DNA of 48,799 nucleotides, taken from NCBI GenBank assembly GCA_017542475.1, contig JAFXXD010000018.1, positions 1-48,799 of the forward strand. Reading direction: 5' to 3'. Below the pieces are notes generated by a model. The model saw nothing but the letters and a program-made list of their open reading frames with translations. It ran no database searches and had not been told where the DNA came from. This document shows, in pieces, positions 40,653-48,799 of this stretch. Position numbers and translations under genes: made by a program. Source of the DNA: Ruminococcus sp. GTDB lineage: Bacteria > Bacillota > Clostridia > Oscillospirales > Ruminococcaceae. Numbering within the stretch: position 1 is the stretch's first letter; the number at the start of each line of letters is the position of its first letter.

Positions 40653-40680
40653 TTGTGAGAATTACCAACAGTTATAAAAT
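40653..40680 (+). promoter_or_regulatory. Possible promoter of the histidine phosphatase gene
   Basis: TTGTGA (40653-40658) and TAAAAT (40675-40680) are 16 bp apart. The boxes are imperfect. Confidence 0.35.
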
Positions 40681-40725
40681 TCGAGCCGCTTTTTGGCGGT
40701 TTTGCATAATGAGAAGGAGCAGTTT

Positions 40726-41370
40726 ATGAAAGGCTACAGGATAAGTGTTATACGCCACGGTCTGACAGAGGCGAACGAAAAGGGCATATACATCGGAAAG
40801 ACCGATATGCCGCTGTCTGCGAAGGGAGCAGCCGACCTCGCCGCGAAAATGGACGAGTTCGACTACCCGTCGGTGCACAGGGTCTACACCTCGCCTCTGC
40901 TGAGGTGCAGGGAGACCGCGGACATACTCTTCCCCGAGACGGAGATAGTCCCCGTGGACGATTTCCGCGAGCTCGACCTCGGCGAATTCGACGGCAAGAG
41001 CGTGGACGAGCTCATAAACCGCGCCGACTACAAGGCGTGGCTCAAGGGCGGAAAGGACGCCCGTCCTCCCAAGGGCGAGAGCCTCGAGGAGCTGACCGCG
41101 CGTACATACACGGGTCTGCACAATATCATAATGGATATGATGGAGAGCGGGCTGACCCACTGCGCTCTGATAACGCACGCGGGCGTGATATCGAATATGC
41201 TTGCGGGCTTCGGCATACCGAAGTATTCGCCCTCGCAGATAACCACCGAGGCGGGCGGCGGCTTCGACGTGCTCGCGACCGCACAGATGTGGCTGAATTC
41301 GCAGTGCGTCGAGATACTCGGCTACTGCCCGTATGAGCGCATAGAGGACGACGGTCCCGATTTTGAATAA
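40726..41370 (+). CDS. Histidine phosphatase family protein
   Basis: A 214-residue protein of the phosphoglycerate mutase-like branch. The catalytic RHG is at 10-12 in VIRHGLTEAN; SPLLRCRETAD, FRELDLGEFDG and ALITHAGVISNM complete the active site. The substrate may be a sugar phosphate or an alpha-ribazole phosphate-like compound; sequence does not decide. The start is ATG 40726 after AAGGAG, while the frame is open to 40693. Confidence 0.9.
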   Translation: MKGYRISVIRHGLTEANEKGIYIGKTDMPLSAKGAADLAAKMDEFDYPSVHRVYTSPLLRCRETADILFPETEIVPVDDFRELDLGEFDGKSVDELINRADYKAWLKGGKDARPPKGESLEELTARTYTGLHNIIMDMMESGLTHCALITHAGVISNMLAGFGIPKYSPSQITTEAGGGFDVLATAQMWLNSQCVEILGYCPYERIEDDGPDFE

Positions 41371-41404
41371 AATCCCATAAAGCTCACATAATACCAGTGT
41401 AATT

Positions 41405-41625
41405 CGGAATGCGAAATTCGGAATTATAAGCCTTTAGCCGTTACCCTTTAGCTTGCGTTATCGCCTACGGCGATGATTTTAAAATTGCAGGGGCGCCCTT
41501 TGGGCGTCCGTGTGACAATAACGTTGTTTTATGCGGGCGGCGGAACGCCGCCCCTACATTTCAATTATTATCGGCGAAGCCGATACCATAAGCTGACGGC
41601 TAATGGCTAACGGCTTTGATCTTAG
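41405..41625. repeat. Gene-free stretch of heptamer tracts and a paired-hairpin element
   Basis: CCTTTAGCCGTTACCCTTTA (41430-41449) and ACGGCTAATGGCTAACGGCT (41597-41616) are heptamer tracts. Between them GCAGGGGCGCCCTTTGGGCG and the end GGCGGAACGCCGCCCCTACA bound a paired-hairpin element whose two stems differ. ATCGCCTACGGCGAT and ATCGGCGAAGCCGAT are small extra hairpins. Confidence 0.7.
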
Positions 41626-41657
41626 CTCTTTTGCGAATTATGTGTGGGAGTGGTTGT

Positions 41658-42455
41658 TTGAGTATATGGGAGCTTATCGGCTATACGAGGCGGCGGATAC
41701 GCGGTCGGCGCGCGGAGATACTGCTCGCGTGTCTGCCTCCGATAGCGGCGGGACTGCTCTTCCGTCTCGGCGAGGCGGCGTTTTACAGTATGCTCCTCTA
41801 CTTCGGAGCAATGCGCCCCGCGGAGCTCTTCACGGGCGGCTATGCGGGACAGCTCATTCTTGCGGTACTGCTCACGCTCCTGCGCTGGGGAGTGACAGCT
41901 CCGCTCATTTGCGCGTCGGCGGAGAAGCTGAGAGCAATAGTAACCGACGGCGCGGAGGACGTTTCCGCCTCGGAGCTCCTGCTTCACGGGAGCTTCCTCC
42001 GCCGCAGTATCACGGCTTACGCGGCGGGAAGACTGATTTGCTTTGCCGCGCTTGTTCCCGCGGCTCTGCTCGGAGCCTACGCCTATACGCTGCTGGCTGA
42101 CGGCGGCGGGAGCGGCGAGCTCTTCGCTGCCTCAAATGTTGCGGCTCTTGCGGCTGTATCGGCTCTGCTGTGGCTCGCCGCGAGACTGAGCATAACGGCA
42201 GTACCGTTCCTGCTCGCGGAATTTCCCGAGCGGAGCGCACTCGCCTGCGCGGCGATGTCGCTGAGCTTTATGCGCGGACGGAAGCGGCTTCCGCTGGCAC
42301 TTGCGGCGGTGTATGCCCTGCCGATACTGTCGGTTGTCGGGCTGCCGATATTTCTGCCCGAGCTCGCGGCGGCGTTCGCGACGGGCATTTCCATTTTCAC
42401 AAAAGAGGACGAGTACGCGCGTTCAGCGGTGCGGCGCGTCCGACGAGCGGGGTGA
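41658..42455 (+). CDS. Uncharacterised multi-pass membrane protein
   Basis: About 265 residues with five or six hydrophobic segments, rich in Ala and Leu, and Arg-rich loops (YTRRRIRGRR near the start, VRRVRRAG at the end). I do not recognise the family. No strong ribosome site precedes the ATG at 41640 or 41616; TTG 41658 lies seven bases after GGGAG and is preferred, with moderate trust. The gene ends four bases before the start of the pseudouridine synthase, so the two are coupled. Confidence 0.65.
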   Translation: MSIWELIGYTRRRIRGRRAEILLACLPPIAAGLLFRLGEAAFYSMLLYFGAMRPAELFTGGYAGQLILAVLLTLLRWGVTAPLICASAEKLRAIVTDGAEDVSASELLLHGSFLRRSITAYAAGRLICFAALVPAALLGAYAYTLLADGGGSGELFAASNVAALAAVSALLWLAARLSITAVPFLLAEFPERSALACAAMSLSFMRGRKRLPLALAAVYALPILSVVGLPIFLPELAAAFATGISIFTKEDEYARSAVRRVRRAG

Positions 42456-42459
42456 GGTC

Positions 42460-43350
42460 GTGGCTGAGCTGAGATTCATAGTCGATACGGAGCAGCCAGT
42501 GTCGCTGAAGACCTTTCTGCGCGGGAGAAACGGCGTATCAGCGCGGCTCCTCGCGAAGCTGAAGCACCGCGAGGGCGGTATCACCTGCAACGGCGAGCCG
42601 ATTCGGAGCATTGACACAGTCAGGGAGGGGGACGTCATAGTTCTCGATATGGGCGAGAACGCTGCCGCCGAGCCGAATCCGTCGCTGTATGCGGCGATAG
42701 CCTACGAGAACGAGAGCCTTGTCGTGTTTGACAAGCCCGCGGGTATGCCCGTGCACGAGTCGCACGGACACCGCGGCGACACCCTCGCCAACTATTTTGC
42801 TTATCTGTACCCCGAGCTCTCGTTCCGCCCCGTGAACCGTCTCGATAAGGACACCTCGGGGCTTTGCCTTGTCGCGAAGGACGCTCATGCCGCGAATCTG
42901 CTGCAAGGCAGCTGTGAGAAGGTCTACTTTGCGGCGGTGGAGGGCGTCACCGATGAGGCAGGCACTATAGATGCGCCTATCTCCCGCGAGCGCGAGAGCG
43001 TGATATTGCGCTGTGTGCGCTCGGACGGCAGACCTGCGGTCACGCATTATCGGCGTATCGCCTGCAACGGGCGGTACTCGCTCCTTGAAATACGGCTCGA
43101 AACGGGGCGGACTCACCAGATACGGGTACATTTCGCGCATATCGGGCACCCTCTCGCGGGGGACGATATGTACGGCGGCAGCACGGCTGATATCGCGCGG
43201 CAGGCTCTGCACTGCGGGCGGCTGACGTTTGCTCTGCCGCTGACGGGCGGGGAAGTGACGGCGGAGTCGGAGCTCCCCGAGGACATACGGAATTTATTAG
43301 AGCTAAGAGCTCAGACTGCAGCCACTACAGCTCACCTTCTTGACAGGTAA
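42460..43350 (+). CDS. RluA-family pseudouridine synthase
   Basis: A 296-residue enzyme that isomerises uridine in rRNA or tRNA. An S4-like N-terminal domain (about 14-62) is followed by the catalytic domain with Asp129 in NRLDKDTSG (usually HRLD) and RTHQIRVHFAHIGHPLAGD. The start is GTG 42460, just after GGGGTGAGG; the frame is open to 42301 inside the preceding gene. The target uridine is unknown. Confidence 0.9.
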   Translation: MAELRFIVDTEQPVSLKTFLRGRNGVSARLLAKLKHREGGITCNGEPIRSIDTVREGDVIVLDMGENAAAEPNPSLYAAIAYENESLVVFDKPAGMPVHESHGHRGDTLANYFAYLYPELSFRPVNRLDKDTSGLCLVAKDAHAANLLQGSCEKVYFAAVEGVTDEAGTIDAPISRERESVILRCVRSDGRPAVTHYRRIACNGRYSLLEIRLETGRTHQIRVHFAHIGHPLAGDDMYGGSTADIARQALHCGRLTFALPLTGGEVTAESELPEDIRNLLELRAQTAATTAHLLDR

Positions 43351-43429
43351 ATCATTAAATTAAACAGGCTGATTTTTTGTGCAGACCTACAAAATTTGTC
43401 TCAGCCGACATTTTTCACGAAGTTTTGCG

Positions 43430-43457
43430 TTGTATTCTTCCGAAAATACGCTATAAT
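43430..43457 (+). promoter_or_regulatory. Promoter of the M23 peptidase gene
   Basis: TTGTAT (43430-43435) and TATAAT (43452-43457) are 16 bp apart. Confidence 0.6.
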
Positions 43458-43490
43458 AGAATAGTAACACTATGGAGAGGAGTATCGCTT

Positions 43491-45221
43491 TTGAGCGTTT
43501 TTCATAGAGCGGCAGACGGCGCGTCGGGGCTTTTCGTCTGCGCGGCGCACTGCACATTCAAATTCATAGCGGCGATACTGCTCGCCGTGATAAAGACCGT
43601 TAAATTCATAGCCGCCGACCTCCGCGACCTCATCAGAACGACAGGCAGAGGCATACTGTGGCTGTGGAGGGAGTTCACCGAGTCCTTCCGAATCCGTGTC
43701 AAGCTCTCGAACGAGCTCACGCGCAATGTCCGCAGAGCCAAGAAGGAGGGCAGGAAAGAGTACCTGACCGCCCTCGCGACCTTCATCGGCTCGTTCTTCT
43801 TCGGCGAGAACGGCGTGGTCTACACTGCGTTCAACTATACGCTCCCGATACTGTGCCTCGCCTTCCTCGTGGGAGTCGTGCGCTTCGGCTCGGGACTGGA
43901 ATACGGCATTGCTGTCGAGTACAACGGGCACGAGATAGGCATAATCTCCTCGGAGGCGGACTTCGATTCCGCCGCGCAGGACGTAAAGCAGAGAGTCGCC
44001 TACTCCGAGAACGAGGAGGCGCTTGATATGTCCGCCAAGCTGTCGCTGCGCGTTATCTCTGACAACGACAAGTTCGTAACGGCGGGGCAGCTTGCCGACA
44101 AGATGCTCGAGGCTTCCGACGAGGACCTCACCGAGGCTTACGGAATCTACATCGACGGCGAATTCGCGGGAGCAGTTACCGATAAAAAGGCTGTTGAAGC
44201 CGCACTTGAGGACAGACTCCTCAACTATGACGTAAAGGGCACGGTCAGGGACGTATCCTACGTGAACAAGATAGAGTACACAAAGGGAATATACCTCCGC
44301 AGCAGCGTCAAGTCCGAGCAGGACACCATCGCTCAGCTGACCGCGCAGAAGGAGAAGCCGCGCGTTTACGTTGCGCAGGCGGGCGATACCGTGGTAACTG
44401 TCGCGCAGAAGTACGGTATGGAGCTTCAGAAATTCAACGAGCTCAACCCCGACGTCAGCACGACGCTGAAGGACGGTCAGATGATAAACGTCATACAGAC
44501 CGAGAGCTACCTCCCGATACAGTATATCCGCGAGATGGACACGCTGTCCTTCCTTGATTATGAGACGATAGAGGTCGAGACGAGCGCGCTCAACGTGGGC
44601 GTTGTCGCGACTCTGACCAAGGGCGAGCGCGGCGAGAAGGAGAGCAGGATAGAGATAACCTACATCGACGGCATCGAAGCCTCGCGAAAGATAATCAGCA
44701 ACAATATCACGAAGAATCCCGTTATGGAGGTCATCGGCTACGGCACCTACTCCGCGATGCCCGACGACCCCGACACCTGCTTCTTCGGACAGCCTATGAC
44801 GGGCACGGGACAGCTGGGCTGGCCTGTTGACGGCGGCTGGGTGAGCGACACCTTCATCAGCGACAGAAACCACAAGGGAATGGATATCGCGGCTCCCGAG
44901 GGCACGGAGATATACGCCGCCGAGGAGGGCGAGGTAGTATCCGCGGGCTGGAATTCGGGCGGCTACGGCAACGTCGTGATGATAGAGCACCCCGACGGCT
45001 ACGCGACGGTATACGGTCATATGATATCGGTGTATGCGGTCGAGGGCGAGTACGTGCAGAAGGGACAGCTGATAGGCTTTGTCGGCAATACGGGCAACTC
45101 CTTCGGCGACCACTGCCACTTCGAGGTGCGCTATCAGGGTATCTGCTACGATCCCGCTTCGTTCCTCAATACCGAGAATATGGCTGAGGAAAAGAAAAAG
45201 CGCGACGAGGAAAGAGGATAA
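43491..45221 (+). CDS. Membrane-anchored M23 peptidase with LysM and G5 domains
   Basis: A 576-residue cell-wall hydrolase. A long basic N-terminal part precedes a membrane segment at 115-131. A LysM domain (290-336) with YVAQAGDTVVTVAQKYGM binds peptidoglycan, a G5 domain (345-420) follows, and the M23 domain (440-562) has its zinc ligands His461 and Asp465 in HKGMDIAAP and His541/His543 in HCHFEVR. The order is typical of clostridial cell-division or sporulation endopeptidases. The start is TTG 43491, eight bases after GGAGAGGAG; no ATG fits. Confidence 0.92.
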   Translation: MSVFHRAADGASGLFVCAAHCTFKFIAAILLAVIKTVKFIAADLRDLIRTTGRGILWLWREFTESFRIRVKLSNELTRNVRRAKKEGRKEYLTALATFIGSFFFGENGVVYTAFNYTLPILCLAFLVGVVRFGSGLEYGIAVEYNGHEIGIISSEADFDSAAQDVKQRVAYSENEEALDMSAKLSLRVISDNDKFVTAGQLADKMLEASDEDLTEAYGIYIDGEFAGAVTDKKAVEAALEDRLLNYDVKGTVRDVSYVNKIEYTKGIYLRSSVKSEQDTIAQLTAQKEKPRVYVAQAGDTVVTVAQKYGMELQKFNELNPDVSTTLKDGQMINVIQTESYLPIQYIREMDTLSFLDYETIEVETSALNVGVVATLTKGERGEKESRIEITYIDGIEASRKIISNNITKNPVMEVIGYGTYSAMPDDPDTCFFGQPMTGTGQLGWPVDGGWVSDTFISDRNHKGMDIAAPEGTEIYAAEEGEVVSAGWNSGGYGNVVMIEHPDGYATVYGHMISVYAVEGEYVQKGQLIGFVGNTGNSFGDHCHFEVRYQGICYDPASFLNTENMAEEKKKRDEERG

Positions 45222-45227
45222 GAGCTC

Positions 45228-45257
45228 AAAAGGACGCACGGCAGTGCGTCCTTTTTT
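45228..45257 (+). terminator. Terminator of the M23 peptidase gene
   Basis: AAAAGGACGCAC and GTGCGTCCTTTTTT form a stem with a short loop. Confidence 0.88.
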
Positions 45258-45261
45258 GAAA

Positions 45262-45475
45262 AATGTGTAGGACGGTTTGGGATAGGGCGGACGCGCAATG
45301 CGCGTCCCTACAGACAGTTTCGGGTGGTTTGGCGGGGAATTTTCGGGCGCACGGATAAGCAGCACGCCAAATCTTTGATTTGGATTGTGATGCTATATGC
45401 AGCTCTGCTGTAATGCGCCCCTACAGATAATCGCTTCAGGCGATACCGATAGCTAACGGCTAATGGCTCAATTGG
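45262..45475. repeat. Gene-free stretch of mixed repeats
   Basis: It contains a reverse TGTAGGG-family unit (GGACGCGCAATGCGCGTCCC at 45290), copy 3 of the CATATAGC repeat (45353-45410) in reverse, another CCCCTACA end at 45418-45425, and a heptamer tract CTAACGGCTAATGGCT (45452-45467). Confidence 0.68.
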
Positions 45476-45539
45476 CAACAATAAACAAAAATGCAGGACA
45501 AACCTTTGTAAAGTTCTACATAGAAAAATCTGCCAAAGC

Positions 45540-45568
45540 TTGCAATTCTCCTCAATATATGGTATAAT
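45540..45568 (+). promoter_or_regulatory. Promoter of the S10 ribosomal protein operon
   Basis: TTGCAA (45540-45545) and TATAAT (45563-45568) are 17 bp apart. Confidence 0.72.
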
Positions 45569-45574
45569 TGTCAA

Positions 45575-45891
45575 TGTTGAGCGCACTCTGAATCGTGCGC
45601 GACTGCAAAAGATATGCGAGGAAGCGGAAGGTTGCTGCCGGTATGGCAGGGAATTTCCGTGGAGTATGTCCGATTTTAAACCGGGCGAATGGGATAATGA
45701 ACACAGTTTGTGTAAGGTGTAGGGCGCAGCTTGCGTATGCGCTTACTATGCTCACTTTGTGTCTCAATATGTCTGAACGCTGCTCGGAAAATAACGATTT
45801 TTCGAGCTTTTTTAATACGGTCAAGCATGAAACACACGGAAACGTGTGAATCCCAAGAAGCGTCCCCAAAATTTTTCAAGGAGGCGAAATC
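45575..45891 (+). promoter_or_regulatory. Long leader of the S10 operon with attenuator-like structure
   Basis: About 315 nt separate the promoter from rpsJ. The leader has a hairpin GCGCA/TGCGC (45724-45742), an intrinsic terminator at 45781-45813, and after it CACACG-GAAA-CGTGTG (45833-45848), a stem capped by a GNRA tetraloop. This fits feedback control by a ribosomal protein, as L4 does in E. coli, but the structure differs from that leader. An 84-codon open frame across it has no family signal. Confidence 0.6.
45781..45813 (+). terminator. Intrinsic terminator inside the S10 leader (candidate attenuator)
   Basis: GCTCGGAAAAT and ATTTTTCGAGC form an 11-bp stem (one G-T pair) closed by AACG, followed directly by TTTTTT. 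It would end the transcript about 240 nt after its start, before rpsJ. Confidence 0.7.
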
Positions 45892-46206
45892 ATGGCAGTC
45901 AACGAAAAGATCAGATTCAAGATCAAGGGCTACGATCACGCTACAGTAGACATCGCTGCAGCTAAGATCGTTGAGGCGGCTAAGAGAAGCGGTGCGAGAG
46001 TTTCGGGTCCTATCCCGCTCCCCACAGATAAGGAAGTTGTTACTATCCTTCGCGCAGTACACAAGTACAAGGACAGCCGCGAGCAGTTCGAGATGAGAAC
46101 TCACAAGAGACTCATAGATGTTCTCCGTCCCACAGACAAGACATCAGCTGCTTTCGAGAAGCTTGAGATCCCCGCAGGCGTAGACGTTGTTATGGAGGTC
46201 AAGTAA
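45892..46206 (+). CDS. rpsJ: 30S ribosomal protein S10
   Basis: A 104-residue protein of the small subunit head, also part of transcription antitermination complexes. [32 protein letters not shown] and the C-terminal [12 protein letters not shown] are family hallmarks. AAGGAGG precedes ATG 45892. Confidence 0.97.
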   Translation: MAVNEKIRFKIKGYDHATVDIAAAKIVEAAKRSGARVSGPIPLPTDKEVVTILRAVHKYKDSREQFEMRTHKRLIDVLRPTDKTSAAFEKLEIPAGVDVVMEVK

Positions 46207-46312
46207 GACCGAAATTACGCTTGGAACCACCGCTCGGGAGGCGGAATGGCGGTAGTCCGCCGGTCATGTTGACGACCTTCGTCAACCAATAACCTAACAG
46301 GAGGAAAATGAT
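46207..46312 (+). other. Structured spacer between rpsJ and rplC
   Basis: GTTGACG (46268-46274) and CGTCAAC (46280-46286) form a hairpin. Upstream GACCG and CGGTC enclose a GC-rich segment with ACCGC and GGCGG parts that can pair. At 106 nt the gap is much larger than others in the operon and may hold a processing or protein-binding site. Confidence 0.45.
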
Positions 46313-46945
46313 ATGCAGAAAGGCATTATCGGCAAGAAGATCGGTATGACTCAGATCTTCGACGAGGCAGGAAAGGTTATTCCTGTAACAGTAGTTGAAG
46401 CCGGTCCCTGCGTTGTAGTACAGAAGAAGACCGTTGAGAACGACGGCTACGCTGCACTTCAGCTCGGCTACGGCGACGTAAAGGTCCAGAGAGTAAACAA
46501 GCCTATGAAGGGTCACTTCGACAAGGCTGACGTTGCTTGCAAGAAGAACCTCAAGGAGTTCAGACTCGACGACTGTGACGCTCTCAATGTAGGCGACATC
46601 GTTAAGGCTGACGCATTTGCAGTTGGTGACGCTATCGACGTCATCGGCACAAGCAAGGGTAAGGGCTTCGCAGGCGCAATAAAGCGTCACAACCAGCACA
46701 GACTCAAGGAAACTCACGGTACAGGTCCTGTTCACAGACAGGCAGGATCAATGGGTGCCTGCTCATCGCCTTCGAGAATCTACAAGGGCAAGGGCATGGC
46801 TGGTCATATGGGCGCAGAGCAGGTAACTGTTCAGAACCTCGAGATCGTTAAAATAGACGCAGAAAACAATCTCATCGCTATCAAGGGTGCAGTTCCCGGT
46901 CCTAAGGGCGGAATCGTATATATCGTTGACAGCGTTAAGGCTTAA
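46313..46945 (+). CDS. rplC: 50S ribosomal protein L3
   Basis: A 210-residue protein near the peptidyl transferase centre. [32 protein letters not shown], and [20 protein letters not shown] are diagnostic. GGAGG precedes ATG 46313. Confidence 0.97.
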   Translation: MQKGIIGKKIGMTQIFDEAGKVIPVTVVEAGPCVVVQKKTVENDGYAALQLGYGDVKVQRVNKPMKGHFDKADVACKKNLKEFRLDDCDALNVGDIVKADAFAVGDAIDVIGTSKGKGFAGAIKRHNQHRLKETHGTGPVHRQAGSMGACSSPSRIYKGKGMAGHMGAEQVTVQNLEIVKIDAENNLIAIKGAVPGPKGGIVYIVDSVKA

Positions 46946-46962
46946 GGAAGGAGGAAGCGTAA

Positions 46963-47586
46963 ATGTCTACAATTTCAGTATTTGATATGGCTGGCAAGCA
47001 GGTATCCGAGACAGAGCTCAACGACGAGATCTTCGGTATCACTCCCAACGAAGCTGTTATGCACGCAATGGTAGTTAATTACCTCGCAAACCAGAGACAG
47101 GGCACACAGTCCACACTTACAAGAACAGAAGTAAGCGGCGGCGGCAGAAAGCCCTGGAGACAGAAGGGTACAGGTCATGCAAGACAGGGCTCGACACGTG
47201 CTCCTCAGTGGTACCACGGCGGCGTTGCTCTCGGTCCCAAGCCCAGAGATTACAGATATGCTCTCAATAAGAAGGTAAGAAGACTTGCTATGAAGTCTGC
47301 TCTTTCCACAAAGGTCCTCGACAACAATATGATCGTTCTTGACGCTCTCACAGTTGACAGCTACAAGACAAAGACCATCGCAGAGATGCTCAAGGCACTC
47401 GGCGTAGAGGGCAAGGCACTCATCGTTACTGCTGAGGCTGACGCTAAGGTAGTAAAGAGCGCTGCAAACATCCCCGGCGTAAAGACAGCCGCTGTAAACA
47501 CACTTAACGTATACGACATCCTCAACTATGACAAGTTCATCGTTGTAAAGAATGCCGTAGGAAAGATCGAGGAGGTGTACGCATAA
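46963..47586 (+). CDS. rplD: 50S ribosomal protein L4
   Basis: A 207-residue protein lining the exit tunnel. The tunnel loop [20 protein letters not shown] and [18 protein letters not shown] are present. In other bacteria L4 also represses this operon. GGAGG precedes ATG 46963; the stop overlaps the rplW start (TAATG). Confidence 0.97.
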   Translation: MSTISVFDMAGKQVSETELNDEIFGITPNEAVMHAMVVNYLANQRQGTQSTLTRTEVSGGGRKPWRQKGTGHARQGSTRAPQWYHGGVALGPKPRDYRYALNKKVRRLAMKSALSTKVLDNNMIVLDALTVDSYKTKTIAEMLKALGVEGKALIVTAEADAKVVKSAANIPGVKTAAVNTLNVYDILNYDKFIVVKNAVGKIEEVYA

Positions 47587-47879
47587 TGAAAACAGCTCAG
47601 GACATTATCCTCAAGCCCGTTATCACTGAAAAGTCTATGGACGGTCTTCAGGCAGGAAAGTACACCTTTAAGGTAGCTAAGGACGCTACAAAGCCCGAGA
47701 TCAAGAAGGCTGTAGAGACCCTCTTCGGCGTTGAGGTAGACAAGGTCACCACAATGAACGTAAGCGGCAAGGCAAAGCGCCTCGGCAGATACGAGGGCAG
47801 GACCGCTTCCTGGAAGAAGGCTATCGTAACTCTTACAGAGGATTCAAAGGCTATCGAGTTCTTCGAGGGTATGTATTAA
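47586..47879 (+). CDS. rplW: 50S ribosomal protein L23
   Basis: A 97-residue exit-site protein, the docking point for trigger factor and [16 protein letters not shown] at the N-terminus, [19 protein letters not shown] and [10 protein letters not shown] are typical. Confidence 0.96.
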   Translation: MKTAQDIILKPVITEKSMDGLQAGKYTFKVAKDATKPEIKKAVETLFGVEVDKVTTMNVSGKAKRLGRYEGRTASWKKAIVTLTEDSKAIEFFEGMY

Positions 47880-47954
47880 TCGCCCTTTTTAAATAGGAAG
47901 AACAAGTATGGGAGTAATGCTCCCGCGAAAAATGCATTAAAGGAGAAAATTGAA

Positions 47955-48788
47955 ATGGCTATTAAAACCTACAAGCCTACTACTCCTTCCAGACGTCAGA
48001 TGACTGTTACCGATTATTCGGTACTCTCTAAGGTAGAGCCCGAGAAGAGCCTTCTCGAGCCTATGAAGAAGAAGTCGGGAAGAAATAGCTACGGCAGAAT
48101 CACAGTTCGCCACAGAGGCGGCGGTAACAGAAGAAAGTACCGCGTTATAGATTTCAAGCGTGACAAGGACAACATGATCGCTGTTGTTCAGACTCTTGAG
48201 TACGATCCCAACAGAAGCGCATTCATCGCTCTCGTTCAGTACGAGGACGGCGAGAAGAGATACATCCTCGCTCCCAACGGACTGAAGGTAGGCGACAAGA
48301 TCGAGTCAGGCTCCGAGGCTGATATCAAGCCCGGCAACGCTCTCAAGCTCGAGGATATCCCTGTTGGTACATTCATCCACGCTATCGAGCTTTACCCCGG
48401 CAAGGGCGCTCAGCTCGTAAGAAGCGCAGGCAATCAGGCTCAGCTGATGGGCAAGGAGGGCGCTTACGCTCTTATCAGACTTCCCTCAGGCGAGATGAGA
48501 AAGGTTCCGATCGGCTGCAAGGCTGCTATCGGTCAGGTTTCCAACATCGACCACGAGAACGTTAACTACGGTAAGGCAGGTCGTGTAAGAAATATGGGCT
48601 GGAGACCTACAGTCCGCGGTTCTGTTATGAACCCCTGCGATCACCCCCACGGCGGTGGTGAAGGTAAGTCGCCTGTCGGCCGTCCCGGACCTGTTACCCC
48701 CTGGGGCAAGCCCGCTCTCGGCTACAAGACACGTAAGAAGCACCACAGAACTGATAAGTTCATCGTAAAGCGCCGCAACGGCAAGTAA
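47955..48788 (+). CDS. rplB: 50S ribosomal protein L2
   Basis: A 277-residue core protein of the large subunit. [20 protein letters not shown], the conserved [20 protein letters not shown] with [10 protein letters not shown], and a basic C-terminus ending FIVKRRNGK are diagnostic. AAAGGAG precedes ATG 47955. The window ends with GAAAGGAG, the ribosome site of the next gene, presumably rpsS. Confidence 0.97.
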   Translation: MAIKTYKPTTPSRRQMTVTDYSVLSKVEPEKSLLEPMKKKSGRNSYGRITVRHRGGGNRRKYRVIDFKRDKDNMIAVVQTLEYDPNRSAFIALVQYEDGEKRYILAPNGLKVGDKIESGSEADIKPGNALKLEDIPVGTFIHAIELYPGKGAQLVRSAGNQAQLMGKEGAYALIRLPSGEMRKVPIGCKAAIGQVSNIDHENVNYGKAGRVRNMGWRPTVRGSVMNPCDHPHGGGEGKSPVGRPGPVTPWGKPALGYKTRKKHHRTDKFIVKRRNGK

Positions 48789-48799
48789 TCTGAAAGGAG

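Noticed and set aside
43470-45365. A 631-codon open frame antisense to the M23 peptidase gene
   Set aside because: The plus-strand product has LysM, G5 and M23 motifs; the antisense product has none.
45595-45849. An 84-codon open frame in the S10 leader
   Set aside because: It runs through the predicted terminator and hairpins, has no ribosome site and no recognisable family.

Overview
The window looks like a chromosomal segment of a cellulolytic Ruminococcus-like member of the Oscillospiraceae (Clostridia). The reasons are three secreted plant cell-wall hydrolases with Thr-rich linkers and C-terminal dockerins, a further dockerin protein with leucine-rich repeats, a FabK-type fatty acid synthesis operon, a ferredoxin-dependent 2-oxoacid oxidoreductase, strong TTGACA-17-TATAAT promoters and AGGAGG ribosome binding sites. 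The genus is inferred from gene content; no 16S sequence is present.

Layout. 1-622: end of a 23S rRNA gene, then a separately promoted tRNA-Lys, tRNA-Glu, 5S rRNA, tRNA-Asn cluster. 691-1806: membrane-anchored metallo-beta-lactamase-fold hydrolase. 2262-9502 (minus strand): cellulosomal GH10 xylanase and two GH9 cellulases, each with its own terminator; promoters were located for all three, well supported for GH10 and weak for the GH9 genes. 9742-14216: rsmE, a small acidic-helix protein, tRNA-Pro, tRNA-Thr and tRNA-Tyr, a YcxB-like membrane protein and typA/bipA. 14518-16728: three consecutive small lipoprotein genes. 16756-16861: an orphan promoter-terminator pair that would make a RNA of about 75 nt. 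17099-23239 (minus): guaB, then fabD-aroE-aroK-amidohydrolase-LRR/dockerin protein. 23240-23946: a hairpin-rich intergenic region. 23947-34666: the type II fatty acid synthesis and acetyl-CoA carboxylase operon (fabH, deaminase, fabK, fabG, fabF, accB, two paralogous membrane proteins, fabZ, accC, accD, accA, acpP). 34882-35178: a double-glycine leader peptide gene with its own promoter and terminator. 35446-39052: ParA-like ATPase and a four-subunit 2-oxoacid:ferredoxin oxidoreductase. 39321-45221: small hypothetical protein, XRE regulator, histidine phosphatase, membrane protein, RluA pseudouridine synthase and an M23 cell-wall peptidase. 45540-48788: start of the S10 ribosomal protein operon (rpsJ, rplC, rplD, rplW, rplB) behind a long leader that holds a strong intrinsic terminator.

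How it fits together. The hydrolases carry dockerins for attachment to a cohesin scaffold that is not encoded here. The fab/acc operon gives a nearly full malonyl-ACP and elongation pathway; fabD is divergent and co-directional with shikimate genes. The oxidoreductase and FabK fit an anaerobic, ferredoxin-based metabolism.

Intergenic DNA is unusually rich in short dispersed repeats: paired hairpins bounded by TGTAGGGG/CCCCTACA with interchangeable inner stems, heptamer tracts of the GGCTAAN type, GAGCTCA tracts, a three-copy element of 150-190 bp, and a three-copy CATATAGC element. The most interesting candidates for undescribed biology are the double-glycine peptide, the two paralogous membrane proteins inside the fatty acid operon, the hairpin cluster at 23371-23666, the attenuator-like S10 leader, and the modular hairpin repeats. 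All coordinates and motifs were read by eye; family assignments rest on recognisable motifs and were not database-checked.
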